Source of the DNA: a virus
Virus record (IMG/VR): IMGVR_UViG_3300042868_004861
Location: 1-33,044 of that record
DNA: 33,044 nucleotides
Direction: 5' to 3' (one strand)
Below the pieces are notes generated by a model. That model worked only from the letters and a program-made list of their open reading frames with translations. It did not search any database and had not been told where the DNA came from. Shown piece after piece: positions 1 through 7,071 of this stretch (the first letter of the stretch is position 1; each line of letters opens with the position of its first letter). A program made the position numbers and the translations under genes.

Positions 1-5
1 AAAAT

Positions 6-24
6 TCACTGATTCAATAAGTGA
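6..24. promoter_or_regulatory. Dyad in left terminal repeat
   Basis: TCACT (6-10) and AGTGA (20-24) form a 5-bp stem around a 9-nt centre. The equivalent positions in the right copy are TCCCT (32847-32851) and AGGGA (32861-32865). The A8-T22 pair becomes C-G, so pairing is kept although both arms changed. Role unknown: protein-binding dyad, replication hairpin or packaging signal are all possible. Confidence 0.55.
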
Positions 25-40
25 TCCAGCCCCTATAATA

Positions 41-131
<91 letters not shown>

Positions 132-144
132 GTTTCAAAAAAGC

Positions 145-220
145 GTTACTTCCGTTACTTTGACCCAATGCATTGAAAACCAATGAGTTACGCCGTAACT
201 GGGCCTGTTCCCTGCGTTAC
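145..220. promoter_or_regulatory. GTTAC/GTAAC pentamer cluster, left side
   Basis: The pentamer GTTAC or its complement occurs at 145-149, 154-158, 187-191, 195-199 and 216-220. On a circular map three more lie just upstream (32802-32806, 32821-32825 and 32834-32838). By chance fewer than one would be expected in about 420 bp. The two in 186-200 form a perfect 15-bp palindrome. The cluster looks like iterons of an origin or operators of a regulator; nothing in the sequence decides between these. Confidence 0.5.
186..200. promoter_or_regulatory. Perfect 15-bp palindrome, candidate operator
   Basis: AGTTACG-C-CGTAACT is a perfect inverted repeat about a single central base, and is also present in the right terminal copy (33025-33039). 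A weak sigma70-like pair (TTGAAA at 173-178, then TAACTG at 196-201 after 17 bp) would place the dyad inside a promoter. That promoter is speculative; the palindrome itself is certain. Confidence 0.5.
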
Positions 221-394
221 CGGATTTCGGGGTTGTATGGGGTAGGTTTTTGGGCTTTTTCGCCCTGCAACCCGCATAAAACCTAGGAAAACGAAAATAA
301 TGAAAATAATTCTTTTCATTCCGCCCCGGATAAGCAATCTTACTCATGTCGCCGCGAGCGACACCCAACCCCAACCCAACCAGAACCAACCAAC
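221..394. other. Non-coding leader of the early unit
   Basis: I see no convincing gene on either strand here. A 92-residue reading frame on the minus strand (135-413) has no recognisable content and crosses the repeat. The stretch ends in a CA-rich run of AACC/CAACC units up to the first start codon at 395. It probably contains the early promoter, but I find no convincing -35/-10 pair. Confidence 0.6.
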
Positions 395-535
395 ATGAAC
401 AAACCATCCACACTCGACCAAATCCGCAACATCGCTGAATTTATGTTCAACGACAAAGCAATCTTATCCATCGACATCGATGCTGCATTTGGAATGGTGC
501 GCGTTTATCGCAACGGCAGAATTGAAATGATCTAA
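395..535 (+). CDS. Small hypothetical early protein (46 aa)
   Basis: This is the first open frame of the rightward unit, starting at an AAC-ATG with no Shine-Dalgarno sequence. It encodes 46 residues with alternating acidic and hydrophobic stretches and no Cys pairs or membrane segment. The 14-nt leader at 377-390 (CAACCAGAACCAAC) is repeated exactly before the next gene at 568-581, which supports both as translated genes. It is followed by a hairpin at 544-562. I do not recognise a family. Position next to the control region suggests very early expression. Confidence 0.55.
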   Translation: MNKPSTLDQIRNIAEFMFNDKAILSIDIDAAFGMVRVYRNGRIEMI

Positions 536-543
536 CCAACCCC

Positions 544-562
544 GCCGGGTTCCATCCCCGGC
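544..562 (+). terminator. Intercistronic GC hairpin
   Basis: GCCGGG (544-549) pairs with CCCGGC (557-562) over a 7-nt loop, directly after the 46-aa ORF. No U-tract follows, so it is more likely a processing or mRNA-stability hairpin, or a weak attenuator, than a full terminator. Confidence 0.4.
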
Positions 563-581
563 TCAACCAACCAGAACCAAC

Positions 582-689
582 ATGAAACTCCCACCAGAAC
601 CACCGCTTTGGCTAGGCGCATGCCTTGCCGCCCTGACCGGATTTGCATTCATCGGAGCAATCATCGCGCTGCATTATCTCACCCACTAA
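582..689 (+). CDS. Small single-pass membrane protein (35 aa)
   Basis: The start is AAC-ATG behind the duplicated CA-rich leader (568-581). The 35-residue product has a short proline-rich N-terminus and one hydrophobic helix from about residue 9 to 31, ending in a His/Thr tail. It is a likely inner-membrane miniprotein of unknown function. Early phage miniproteins of this type often target host processes, but nothing here shows a target. The next gene begins 4 nt after its stop. Confidence 0.5.
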   Translation: MKLPPEPPLWLGACLAALTGFAFIGAIIALHYLTH

Positions 690-693
690 GAAC

Positions 694-924
694 ATGCCAC
701 CCAAACTAATCAGAAAAGCCGATGAATGGGGGTATAGCTACATCATAGAGACTGAAACCATGTCATACGGAGCGGAGCGAGTCAGAATATGCAGCCGAGC
801 TTCAGGCCACCTAGGAAAATACGCGATCATCTGGGCGGGGAACTATCCATTGCAGATCGATCGTGACCGAGTCGCAAAAGTCCTCAAACAAACCAGAAAG
901 GAAATAAAGGATCCTCATGCTTAA
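694..924 (+). CDS. Hypothetical early protein (76 aa)
   Basis: I chose the start at 694 (GAAC-ATG-CCA) because it matches the AAC-ATG context of neighbouring genes; an upstream start at 643 would run into the membrane miniprotein. The product is basic, with a central hydrophobic segment (YAIIWAGNYPL) and a charged C-terminal helix. No family is recognised. It overlaps the next gene by 8 bp. Confidence 0.6.
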   Translation: MPPKLIRKADEWGYSYIIETETMSYGAERVRICSRASGHLGKYAIIWAGNYPLQIDRDRVAKVLKQTRKEIKDPHA

Positions 925-1105
925 ACGAAATGACCCCTGCCCGAAATGCGGCGGGAAAATCGAGTGGGACATGGGAGATTCGGGATCCTATTGGGAACCC
1001 CCCACCGCACCATGGATCGCATGTTCACAATGTGATTATGAACCAGAAGAAGACAAAATAGATTATGACTCATTCAACCCCTACCAAAAATATGACCAAC
1101 GCTGA
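917..1105 (+). CDS. Zinc-ribbon miniprotein (62 aa)
   Basis: The N-terminal CPKCGG and a second CSQC pair about 27 residues later make a four-cysteine zinc ribbon. The C-terminal third is acidic and aromatic. It is likely a small nucleic-acid- or protein-binding factor. It is one of several zinc-ribbon proteins in this early arm (see 4284-4685, 5723-5929 and the helicase tail). It overlaps both neighbours, which implies coupled translation. Confidence 0.65.
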   Translation: MLKRNDPCPKCGGKIEWDMGDSGSYWEPPTAPWIACSQCDYEPEEDKIDYDSFNPYQKYDQR

Positions 1106-1865
1106 ATACCACGCTCATCCGAGCATATCGAAATCCGGCCTTGACCTCATCAACCGCAGCCCGGCCCATTACCGATGGGCGCAAACCAACCCGCAGGATG
1201 CAACCCCAGCAATGCGGATCGGCACACTCACCCATCTGGCTACACTCGAGCCGGATAGGTTTAATTCTGAGTGTGTCGTCATGCCGACATTGGATCGGCG
1301 CACTAAAGATGGGAAGTTGCGCTGGGAGGAATTCCAAGCCAACCACCCGGATCAGGAACTGCTTACCAATGATGAGCACACCCGGATCATCTCCATCCGG
1401 GATGCGGTCATGGCGCACCCGATCGCTCGCAAGTTGCTTGATCAAATCGAAAGCGTCGAGGTGTCCACGTTCTGGACTGATCCGGCAACTGGCGTCGAGT
1501 GCCGTTGCCGCCCGGATGCGATCTTGGGCAATGGCATGCTGATCGACCTGAAGACAACGCAGGATGCCGGGCCGGGGTTTGCGCGATCGGTAGCCAAATA
1601 CCGTTACCATGTCCAAGCTGCATTTTACGGCGATGGCATGGGCGGCATGGAAGAAAGGCCCATGGTATTTATCGCGGTTGAATCGTCAGCCCCGCATCTG
1701 GTCGCATGCCATATGATCAGCCCAGATTCGCTTTTAGCCGGGCGGGAGGCATATAAACGCAATCTCGACACCTATCTTGAATGCACGCAGTCCGGCGAAT
1801 GGCCCGGGTATCCAACAACCATAAACCAAATTGAACTCCCGCATTGGGAAATCGAAATCGAATAA
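1092..1865 (+). CDS. RecE-like PD-(D/E)XK exonuclease (257 aa)
   Basis: The N-terminus (NAEYHAHPSISKSGLDLI) and the catalytic set are typical of phage exodeoxyribonuclease VIII/RecE-like nucleases: PD at about residues 141-142, IDLK at 151-154, and a QxxxY motif (QAAFY) at 175-179. These enzymes degrade one strand of duplex DNA 5' to 3' to give 3' single strands for annealing. The start at 1092 is preferred over 1065 because the recognisable family N-terminus begins there. The next gene, also of a recombination-associated family, starts 1 bp after the stop. No RecT-like annealase is recognised. Confidence 0.85.
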   Translation: MTNAEYHAHPSISKSGLDLINRSPAHYRWAQTNPQDATPAMRIGTLTHLATLEPDRFNSECVVMPTLDRRTKDGKLRWEEFQANHPDQELLTNDEHTRIISIRDAVMAHPIARKLLDQIESVEVSTFWTDPATGVECRCRPDAILGNGMLIDLKTTQDAGPGFARSVAKYRYHVQAAFYGDGMGGMEERPMVFIAVESSAPHLVACHMISPDSLLAGREAYKRNLDTYLECTQSGEWPGYPTTINQIELPHWEIEIE

Positions 1866-1866
1866 C

Positions 1867-2274
1867 ATGAAAACAGAACAATACACAGGTAAAGTGTCGG
1901 GCATGAAAACCAGCCCATGGCTCGCAAGTGAAGATTTGTTGGGCATCTGCCCTCAGCAGGTCATTATTGCCGGGGTTTACAAACATGAGGATGTGCCAAT
2001 GGATGGCGGTCGCAAAGAGAAACTGTTGTTTGCGGTAGGGTTTGAGAAAATCCAAAAGCAGATGATCCTGAACGCCACCAATCGGAAATCCCTCAGCCGG
2101 CAATTCGGCGCGGATACCAAACAATGGATTGGTAAAGAGGTCACGCTGACTGTCCAAGATGGGATCCGCAAACCCGGAGGTCGGACCGGGGAAACTACAA
2201 CTGGTCTGAGGATCATCGATCCCGGGACATCGGCAATCAAAACCGCAGCCGACATCATGGAGGAATTATCATGA
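1867..2274 (+). CDS. Recombination-associated protein of unknown function (135 aa)
   Basis: The start is AAC-ATG 1 bp after the exonuclease stop. The core (LNATNRKSL then a Gln-Trp-Ile-Gly-Lys element, about residues 72-92) resembles a widespread phage family with the pattern LNKTN...YGDDT..W.GK, often found beside RecE/RecT-type genes. From context I infer a DNA-handling role, perhaps an OB-fold or annealing partner of the nuclease. That role is inference; only the family resemblance and the operon position are seen. It overlaps the next ORF by ATGA. Confidence 0.7.
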   Translation: MKTEQYTGKVSGMKTSPWLASEDLLGICPQQVIIAGVYKHEDVPMDGGRKEKLLFAVGFEKIQKQMILNATNRKSLSRQFGADTKQWIGKEVTLTVQDGIRKPGGRTGETTTGLRIIDPGTSAIKTAADIMEELS

Positions 2275-2405
2275 CACCATGGCGCACCCCCACAATCGTA
2301 ATCGGGCGTGACCCGATCGTAACAATTGCGCTCATTCGAGCACTTGCATCACCTGAAAAGAAATCAACATGGAAGAAAATATGGAATTGGTTAGCCGAGC
2401 GTTAA
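2271..2405 (+). CDS. Small basic protein (44 aa)
   Basis: A GGAGG at 2259-2263 lies 7 nt before the ATG, and the start overlaps the preceding stop as ATGA, so translation is likely. The product is 44 residues with a hydrophobic middle and a Trp/Lys-rich C-terminus (KKSTWKKIWNWLAER), amphipathic in appearance. It overlaps the next gene by 37 bp in another frame. No family is recognised. A membrane-associated helix or a small DNA-associated peptide are both possible. Confidence 0.5.
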   Translation: MTPWRTPTIVIGRDPIVTIALIRALASPEKKSTWKKIWNWLAER

Positions 2406-2641
2406 TCCGCTTGTCTAAAGTTAAATTGGGCATGGCCGAATCCGCTGCGCTGATGATTTGTGAGGGGAAGTCATCCGATGAAATCGCGGAGCTTACTGGG
2501 ACAACTCAGGTCATCACCAGAGCGAGAATGAATCAACTAAAACGCAAGGGCATGGTCGGGGTTAATTACAATCTGCGCGGTGTTGTATGGCATCGATCGA
2601 TCGTGGCGGATTTGATAATCAAGGACGCGATCGGGGCATGA
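2369..2641 (+). CDS. Small helix-turn-helix protein, possible regulator (90 aa)
   Basis: The centre (SSDEIAELTGTTQVITRARMNQLKRKGMV, about residues 36-63) has the shape of a helix-turn-helix: an acidic first helix, a TGTT turn, a recognition helix rich in Arg, then a Lys-Gly wing as in winged-helix/MarR-like proteins. It is the only obvious DNA-binding regulator candidate in the early arm, so it could bind the GTTAC dyads. That link is inference. The start at 2369 has the AAC-ATG context. It overlaps the helicase gene by ATGA. Confidence 0.65.
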   Translation: MEENMELVSRALIRLSKVKLGMAESAALMICEGKSSDEIAELTGTTQVITRARMNQLKRKGMVGVNYNLRGVVWHRSIVADLIIKDAIGA

Positions 2642-4092
2642 TCAAGCTGCGACCATATCAGGATTCCATGATTGATTCTGTCCGGCAATCCTACCGGGAC
2701 GGCCATCAGCGAGTGCTGGTGGTCAGTCCCACTGGATCGGGGAAAACTGTGGTTTTCTGCTACATCGCGCAAAAGGCCCGGGATAATCAAAAGCGCACGG
2801 TCATCCTAGTGCATCGGCAGGAGCTAGTTGATCAGACAAGCCGGACGCTGACGGCATTTGATGTTCCTCATGGCGTAATTGCCGCCGGGCGGACATCGGA
2901 CGGATCTGAGCTTATCCAAGTAGCATCGGTTCAGACGTTAATCCGCCGGATCGATCGGGTTATGGATCCTGATCTGATTGTCATCGATGAAGCCCACCAC
3001 GCGATTGCCGGGTCATGGCGCAGGGTAGTCGAGCGGTTTGGATCCGCCCGAGTGCTTGGCGTCACAGCCACCCCTGAGCGGCTCGATGGCAAGGGCTTGA
3101 GGGATGTATTTTCGGATCTGGTTCGCGGCCCCGAGGTGCGCGACCTTGTCCGGGATGGGCATCTGTCGGCCCCGGTTTACTACGCCCCACCGCAGCACAT
3201 CGACATGGCATCGGTTCAATTGCGCCGGGGGGATTATGACCAGAAAGGATTAGAGTCCGTCATGGATGCGCCGAAAATTACAGGGGATGCCGTTGACCAT
3301 TACCGCAGAATCTGCGCGGGGAAACCAGCGGTAGTGTTCTGCGTATCAATTGCCCATGCCGAGCATGTCGCTGAGGAATTCCGCCGGGCTGGGTTTAGGG
3401 CTGCTACGATCGACGGCACCCTGTCACCGGAGGATCGCCGGGACAGGGTTAGGTCATTGGGCAATGGGCGATTGCAGGTGCTCACAAGCTGCGAGATCAT
3501 CAACGAGGGGTTTGACTTGCCGATCGTATCGGTTGGGATCCTACTGCGCCCCACCCAGTCGCTGGGATTACACCTGCAGCAGATCGGACGAGTATTGCGC
3601 CCAGCCCCGGGGAAGGATCGGGCGGTGATCCTAGACCACGCCGGCAACCTCGCCCGGCATGGATTGGCCGAGGATGTCCGGGATTGGTCGCTAGATGGGG
3701 CGGAGAAGAGAAAAAAGAAAGCCAAAGCCGAGGACGCGATCAAAACCCGGCAATGCCCGGGATGTTTCGCCTGTCACCCATGGGCGGCATCCTGCCCTGA
3801 ATGCGGCAATGAATATGTCACAGATGGGCGGCAGATCGAGGTGGTCGGCGGAGATCTGGTTGCCTTGGACACAAGGTTCCAGCAATGCCCCGGATGCCAG
3901 CATGTCCATTCCCGGTGGGATGCGTCATGCCCGAAATGCGGCATGGTGCATGATCCGGTCAGGGCTAGGAAAAAAGAGCAAGGCCGGGCGCAAACTCTTG
4001 ACGAGTTGGTGGCTTTAGGCAAGAGACGAGGATACAAAAACCCCTACGGATGGGCTAAACACACGTGGATAGCACGGCAGGGAAGTAAATGA
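2638..4092 (+). CDS. SF2 DEAH-box helicase with C-terminal zinc ribbons (484 aa)
   Basis: Superfamily 2 motifs are in order: Walker A PTGSGKT (31-37), DEAH (117-120), TATP (motif III) and QQIGRVLRP (motif VI, from 314). After the helicase core come two four-cysteine ribbons (about 373-391 and 417-434) and a basic tail. Such phage ATPases unwind or translocate on branched or replicating DNA. I chose ATG 2638 (ATGA overlap with the HTH gene) over 2587, because the family-like sequence KLRPYQ begins there. The region is very rich in GATC (24 sites counted in 2581-4080). Confidence 0.9.
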   Translation: MIKLRPYQDSMIDSVRQSYRDGHQRVLVVSPTGSGKTVVFCYIAQKARDNQKRTVILVHRQELVDQTSRTLTAFDVPHGVIAAGRTSDGSELIQVASVQTLIRRIDRVMDPDLIVIDEAHHAIAGSWRRVVERFGSARVLGVTATPERLDGKGLRDVFSDLVRGPEVRDLVRDGHLSAPVYYAPPQHIDMASVQLRRGDYDQKGLESVMDAPKITGDAVDHYRRICAGKPAVVFCVSIAHAEHVAEEFRRAGFRAATIDGTLSPEDRRDRVRSLGNGRLQVLTSCEIINEGFDLPIVSVGILLRPTQSLGLHLQQIGRVLRPAPGKDRAVILDHAGNLARHGLAEDVRDWSLDGAEKRKKKAKAEDAIKTRQCPGCFACHPWAASCPECGNEYVTDGRQIEVVGGDLVALDTRFQQCPGCQHVHSRWDASCPKCGMVHDPVRARKKEQGRAQTLDELVALGKRRGYKNPYGWAKHTWIARQGSK

Positions 4093-4098
4093 ATCAAC

Positions 4099-4287
4099 AT
4101 GAAACCAAACATACGAACAATACTAACGCAAGCAATCGAGCGGGGAATCGATTATGGATACCATAGGGCGCATAAGCATACTGATTCACCCGATCCTTCA
4201 AGGATCATTGAATCCATCGAAACTGAAATCTGGAACGAGATTGACGAGGTATTCGATTTTGAGATCAAACCGGAGGTGTTGCCATGA
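4099..4287 (+). CDS. Small acidic hypothetical protein (62 aa)
   Basis: AAC-ATG start 6 bp after the helicase stop. The protein is predicted helical, with a basic-aromatic N-terminal half (IDYGYHRAHKHTD) and an acidic C-terminal half (ESIETEIWNEIDEVFDFE). No family is recognised. It ends in an ATGA overlap with the next gene, whose Shine-Dalgarno (GGAGG, 4272-4276) lies inside this ORF. Confidence 0.65.
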   Translation: MKPNIRTILTQAIERGIDYGYHRAHKHTDSPDPSRIIESIETEIWNEIDEVFDFEIKPEVLP

Positions 4288-4685
4288 GCGATCTATCAGA
4301 CTGCCCAACATGCTCAAGGCCGATGCTGAGCGAGGATGATTACGAATGCGCGACATGCGGGGGGATGGCAAGCGAGCATATTAGCATAACATCCATGTGC
4401 AAAGTGCTACGTGCTGTAACCAATCGGGAATCCGCCTTGATTGTGGCAAATCGAGAATTGCAGGATGAAGTGAACGAACAATGTCTACTGCTTGGGAAAT
4501 CGTCTGAGCGTGAATGCGTTTTGCGCGGAAGATTGGAACAACTGCAACGCAAGCGGGATGTTGATCATGCGATCGCAACCCGGCTTGCAGAGGCATTGTT
4601 GCTGACATTCAAACATTGGATCAACACTGATGAGGCAACTGAAACGGCATCAGCACTTGCAGCGTGGAAGGGGGTTCAGTCATGA
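4284..4685 (+). CDS. Zinc-ribbon plus coiled-coil protein (133 aa)
   Basis: CPTC near residues 7-10 and CATC near 22-25 form a zinc ribbon, followed by a long predicted coiled coil (about 40-100) and a C-terminal Trp-containing helix. Similar zinc-plus-coil proteins are common, poorly understood phage accessory genes. The start has GGAGG 7 nt upstream and a 4-bp overlap with the previous stop. Function unknown; it could be a multimeric DNA- or protein-binding adaptor. Confidence 0.7.
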   Translation: MSDLSDCPTCSRPMLSEDDYECATCGGMASEHISITSMCKVLRAVTNRESALIVANRELQDEVNEQCLLLGKSSERECVLRGRLEQLQRKRDVDHAIATRLAEALLLTFKHWINTDEATETASALAAWKGVQS

Positions 4686-5191
4686 GCAACCAATGGGAAA
4701 CATTCTGCGATGTGGGCTATTACCACATGTGGAGGCTTCGCCGCAAAAACGAGCGGGGATGGAATGATGGATTTCACATCAACACTAGGGACGAGGCACA
4801 GGCATTGTGTCAGCTACTGAACAAGCTCGAACGCGAGGTGGAACGCGAGCGCGCACTTGCAAACGAAGCTATTGCAACTTGGAAAAAGACAAGAGAAGAG
4901 CGCGACGAGGCGCGGGAGTATGCAGACAAACTAGCACAAGGGCTGCCAGATGGAATGCTTCCGAAAGATATCGAGGTGCTGCGTGAAGCGAATCTTGGAC
5001 TCGCTACGGAAGTCGCCGCCGTCACCGAGCAACGCGACAGGCTGGCGGCTATCGCTCGCGAGTTGACTGCGATGATTCGCGTAAATGTTATGTGGGGGCG
5101 GTTTTCAGAATGCACTATCGAGCAAATCGACGAATACCTTAAACCGTGGAACGAGAAGATCGCCGCCGTGAAAGGAGGGAGCGATGAGTGA
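4682..5191 (+). CDS. Coiled-coil accessory protein (169 aa)
   Basis: An N-terminal aromatic domain (about 1-45, with WETFCDVGYYHMWRL) precedes a long coiled coil of Glu/Arg-rich heptads (about 48-130) and a short C-terminal helix. The start at 4682 makes an ATGA overlap with the previous stop; 4664 is less likely. Codon use (GAG, CGC, GCG) and the near absence of GATC differ from neighbours, suggesting recent acquisition together with the following nuclease gene. Family function unknown. Confidence 0.7.
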   Translation: MSNQWETFCDVGYYHMWRLRRKNERGWNDGFHINTRDEAQALCQLLNKLEREVERERALANEAIATWKKTREERDEAREYADKLAQGLPDGMLPKDIEVLREANLGLATEVAAVTEQRDRLAAIARELTAMIRVNVMWGRFSECTIEQIDEYLKPWNEKIAAVKGGSDE

Positions 5192-5732
5192 CTTTATAAT
5201 ACGAAGCGACATTAGTGGATTTTCACCAAAAAGCCTACCTTCTTGGTATCGCGGTATTGAGTTTAGGTCGCGAATGGAAGCTAGATGGGCCGCGTATTTT
5301 GATACTTTGAATTTAGATTGGATTTATGAGCCGGAAGGTTATTCGCTGAAAACTGGAAATTATTGTCCAGATTTTCAGATTGGTAAATTGTTTATTGAAG
5401 TGAAACCAACAATAGAGGCAGCACATAATGTGTTAGATAAATTGATGGAACTAAGCGGACTGCTCCCATATGAATGGCAGGTTTATTGTGTAATAGGAAA
5501 TCCTTCTTCATTAGGCACTCAATGGGGTGTAGGTGAAGATTCAGTAAACCCTGATTGTGGGTTCAACTGGAGAGCTTTTGTTTATAAACAATGGGGTGTT
5601 CCGGATTTTTGCAGTGATTTAGAGACGGATTACGAGGATGAATACAATCTTCGTCTAGTTTACTCCATGAGATTTGAGAACGGGATCTGCAATGATGACT
5701 TAAGGGGGAAAGGACACCCAAAATGCAGATAA
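5184..5732 (+). CDS. PD-(D/E)XK-type nuclease-like protein (182 aa)
   Basis: The pattern FRSRMEARWAAYFD (about 28-41), YEPEGY, CPDF and IEVKP places an acidic residue, PD and ExK in the order of PD-(D/E)XK endonucleases resembling TnsA/homing-type phage nucleases. The probable catalytic set is E37, D63 and E72-x-K74 (approximate). The gene has the strongest Shine-Dalgarno in the window (AAGGAGGG ending 5 nt before ATG), is AT-rich and has almost no GATC, unlike its surroundings. This looks like a horizontally acquired cargo gene. Substrate unknown. Confidence 0.75.
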   Translation: MSDFIIRSDISGFSPKSLPSWYRGIEFRSRMEARWAAYFDTLNLDWIYEPEGYSLKTGNYCPDFQIGKLFIEVKPTIEAAHNVLDKLMELSGLLPYEWQVYCVIGNPSSLGTQWGVGEDSVNPDCGFNWRAFVYKQWGVPDFCSDLETDYEDEYNLRLVYSMRFENGICNDDLRGKGHPKCR

Positions 5733-5929
5733 ACAACAACCAAGCAGGTAAAGGCGACACCCCGCGCCCGGTGGACGGCGAGGCATACCGCGACAACTAT
5801 GACGAGATCTTCAGGAAGGATACCGACGATATTGTCTGCCCGCATTGCGGCAGCGACAAAGATCCATATTTCTCCCGAATTGAGCCGATGGGGGATTACT
5901 GCCCCGACTGCGGAAAAGAACGCGCATGA
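5723..5929 (+). CDS. Zinc-ribbon protein of the GKGDTPRP family (68 aa)
   Basis: The N-terminal GKGDTPRPVDGEAYRDNYDEI resembles a widespread phage miniprotein with a GKGD.RRP...Y..N.D.IF pattern. It is followed by a four-cysteine zinc ribbon (CPHC and CPDC, about 39-63). Function is unknown in all cases I know. It overlaps the nuclease gene by 10 bp. Confidence 0.7.
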   Translation: MQINNNQAGKGDTPRPVDGEAYRDNYDEIFRKDTDDIVCPHCGSDKDPYFSRIEPMGDYCPDCGKERA

Positions 5930-5956
5930 GCAACCCAATCAACAAACAATACAAAG

Positions 5957-6154
5957 ATGGACAATATCGAAAGCTGCATTAACAAGATTATTGATGAACG
6001 TAACAAGGCGCAATCTGAATGCGAATACTGGAAAGCGGAGGCCGATCGGTGGCGCGAGGTTGCACTGCTACAAGACGCGCAGATTGAAACGATAATGGTA
6101 AAACTTGAGCACAGGATGCGAAAAATCGAATCAGGCATCCGGGAACTGCAATGA
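5957..6154 (+). CDS. Small coiled-coil protein (65 aa)
   Basis: The product is almost wholly alpha-helical, with heptad-like spacing (NKIIDERNKAQSECEYWKAEA). No family function is recognised. The start at 5957 lacks a clear Shine-Dalgarno. An 18-codon frame at 5926-5982 overlaps it in another frame and may serve only to couple translation. It ends in an ATGA overlap with the VRR-NUC gene. Confidence 0.6.
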   Translation: MDNIESCINKIIDERNKAQSECEYWKAEADRWREVALLQDAQIETIMVKLEHRMRKIESGIRELQ

Positions 6155-6507
6155 CTGAATCCGACATCCAATCCCTGATCCGGCAGCAAGTCGGAAATGG
6201 TCCGGTCCGATTGTTCCGCAACAATGTCGGAGCGACCCGGGATAGCAAGGGGCGCTTGATTCGATATGGATTAGCGAAGGGATCATCCGATCTAATCGGA
6301 TGGGTATCTCGTGAAATCACCCCGGAGGATGTCGGAGAAAACATTGCCCAATTCGTATCGATCGAGGTAAAATCACCAACCGGGAAGCCAAGGCCCGATC
6401 AAATTGCTTGGCAGAACATTGTAAATCAGGCGGGTGGATTGGCGGGGATTGCCCGGTCAGTCGAGGATGCCGAAAAGATAATCTCCCCAAATAACACTAA
6501 AAAATAA
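6151..6507 (+). CDS. VRR-NUC domain nuclease (118 aa)
   Basis: The small stand-alone VRR-NUC architecture is recognisable: RNNVG, GLAKGSSDLIGW (catalytic Asp), SIEVKSPTGKPRPDQ (Glu-x-Lys, then Gln). Members cut branched DNA and act as Holliday-junction-type or structure-specific nucleases. Length is typical of phage versions. The neighbours (putative ssDNA-binding protein and primase-helicase) fit a role in resolving replication or recombination intermediates before packaging. It overlaps its upstream neighbour by ATGA. Confidence 0.9.
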   Translation: MTESDIQSLIRQQVGNGPVRLFRNNVGATRDSKGRLIRYGLAKGSSDLIGWVSREITPEDVGENIAQFVSIEVKSPTGKPRPDQIAWQNIVNQAGGLAGIARSVEDAEKIISPNNTKK

Positions 6508-6512
6508 ATAAC

Positions 6513-6803
6513 ATGAGCAACATAATTAGAGTAAAAATTGATGTCACCAAGATTGATAAATCCGCAATTCATCACGGCGAAAAAGGAAAATACATCGACA
6601 TCACGCTGTTGGGCAATCGGGATGGCGAAGATCGATTCGGCAACCATTACATGGTCGTTCAGGATCTGGGGCAGACCCGACGGGAGTCCGGAGAGAAGGG
6701 GCCGATCTTGGGCAATGGTAAAATCGTAGGACAGAAACAAGCCCAACAACCAAACCCGGCAGTTGTCGCACAAGTGGAGCAGGACGGAAATGTCATATTC
6801 TGA
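6513..6803 (+). CDS. Putative ssDNA-binding-like replication protein (96 aa)
   Basis: The N-terminus (IIRVKIDVTKIDKSAI) and the element GEKGPILGNGK match a common phage family found near replication genes. The C-terminus is low complexity and ends in an acidic-hydrophobic tip (VEQDGNVIF) reminiscent of, but not identical to, the SSB tail. An ssDNA-binding role is inferred from context and tail shape, not demonstrated. The start is AAC-ATG 5 bp after the nuclease stop. Confidence 0.7.
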   Translation: MSNIIRVKIDVTKIDKSAIHHGEKGKYIDITLLGNRDGEDRFGNHYMVVQDLGQTRRESGEKGPILGNGKIVGQKQAQQPNPAVVAQVEQDGNVIF

Positions 6804-7071
6804 TCGGGTAAACTGGAAGGAATTTTTTGCCGATTCAATCGTTGGTGACTCGTTCATCGCAGATGCCACGGCAAAGGCATCTGCGATGGCGAGCGCAAAA
6901 CGCTACGGCATCAAATTGAAGACCAAGAAAACGGATAATTGCAGATATTTATGCACAATCGTCGATACTCTTGACGAAAGGCAGCAAATTCTGTCAACAC
7001 TCGCATCACTTCCGCTTCATCAACTCCAAGCAATTTACAAAGCAGCGAACCAAGCTAAAATAATAACATGA
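6790..7071 (+). CDS. Hypothetical protein between ssDNA-binding-like and primase genes (93 aa)
   Basis: I prefer ATG 6790 (overlap 14 bp with the previous gene) over 6763 (overlap 41 bp). The product has an Ala-rich helix (TAKASAMASAKRYGIKLK) followed by CRYLCTIVD and a C-terminal helical stretch ending in KIIT. No family is recognised. Tight packing between two replication genes and the ATGA overlap with the primase suggest a replication accessory protein. Confidence 0.65.
   Translation: MSYSDRVNWKEFFADSIVGDSFIADATAKASAMASAKRYGIKLKTKKTDNCRYLCTIVDTLDERQQILSTLASLPLHQLQAIYKAANQAKIIT

Noticed and set aside
135-413. 92-residue minus-strand ORF in the terminal/leader region
   Set aside because: It overlaps the repeat and a promoter-like leader, has no recognisable content, and its length can arise by chance in low-complexity sequence.
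5926-5982. 18-codon frame starting with ATGA overlap after the zinc-ribbon gene
   Set aside because: Too short to support as a gene. Kept only as a possible coupling frame for the coiled-coil protein at 5957.
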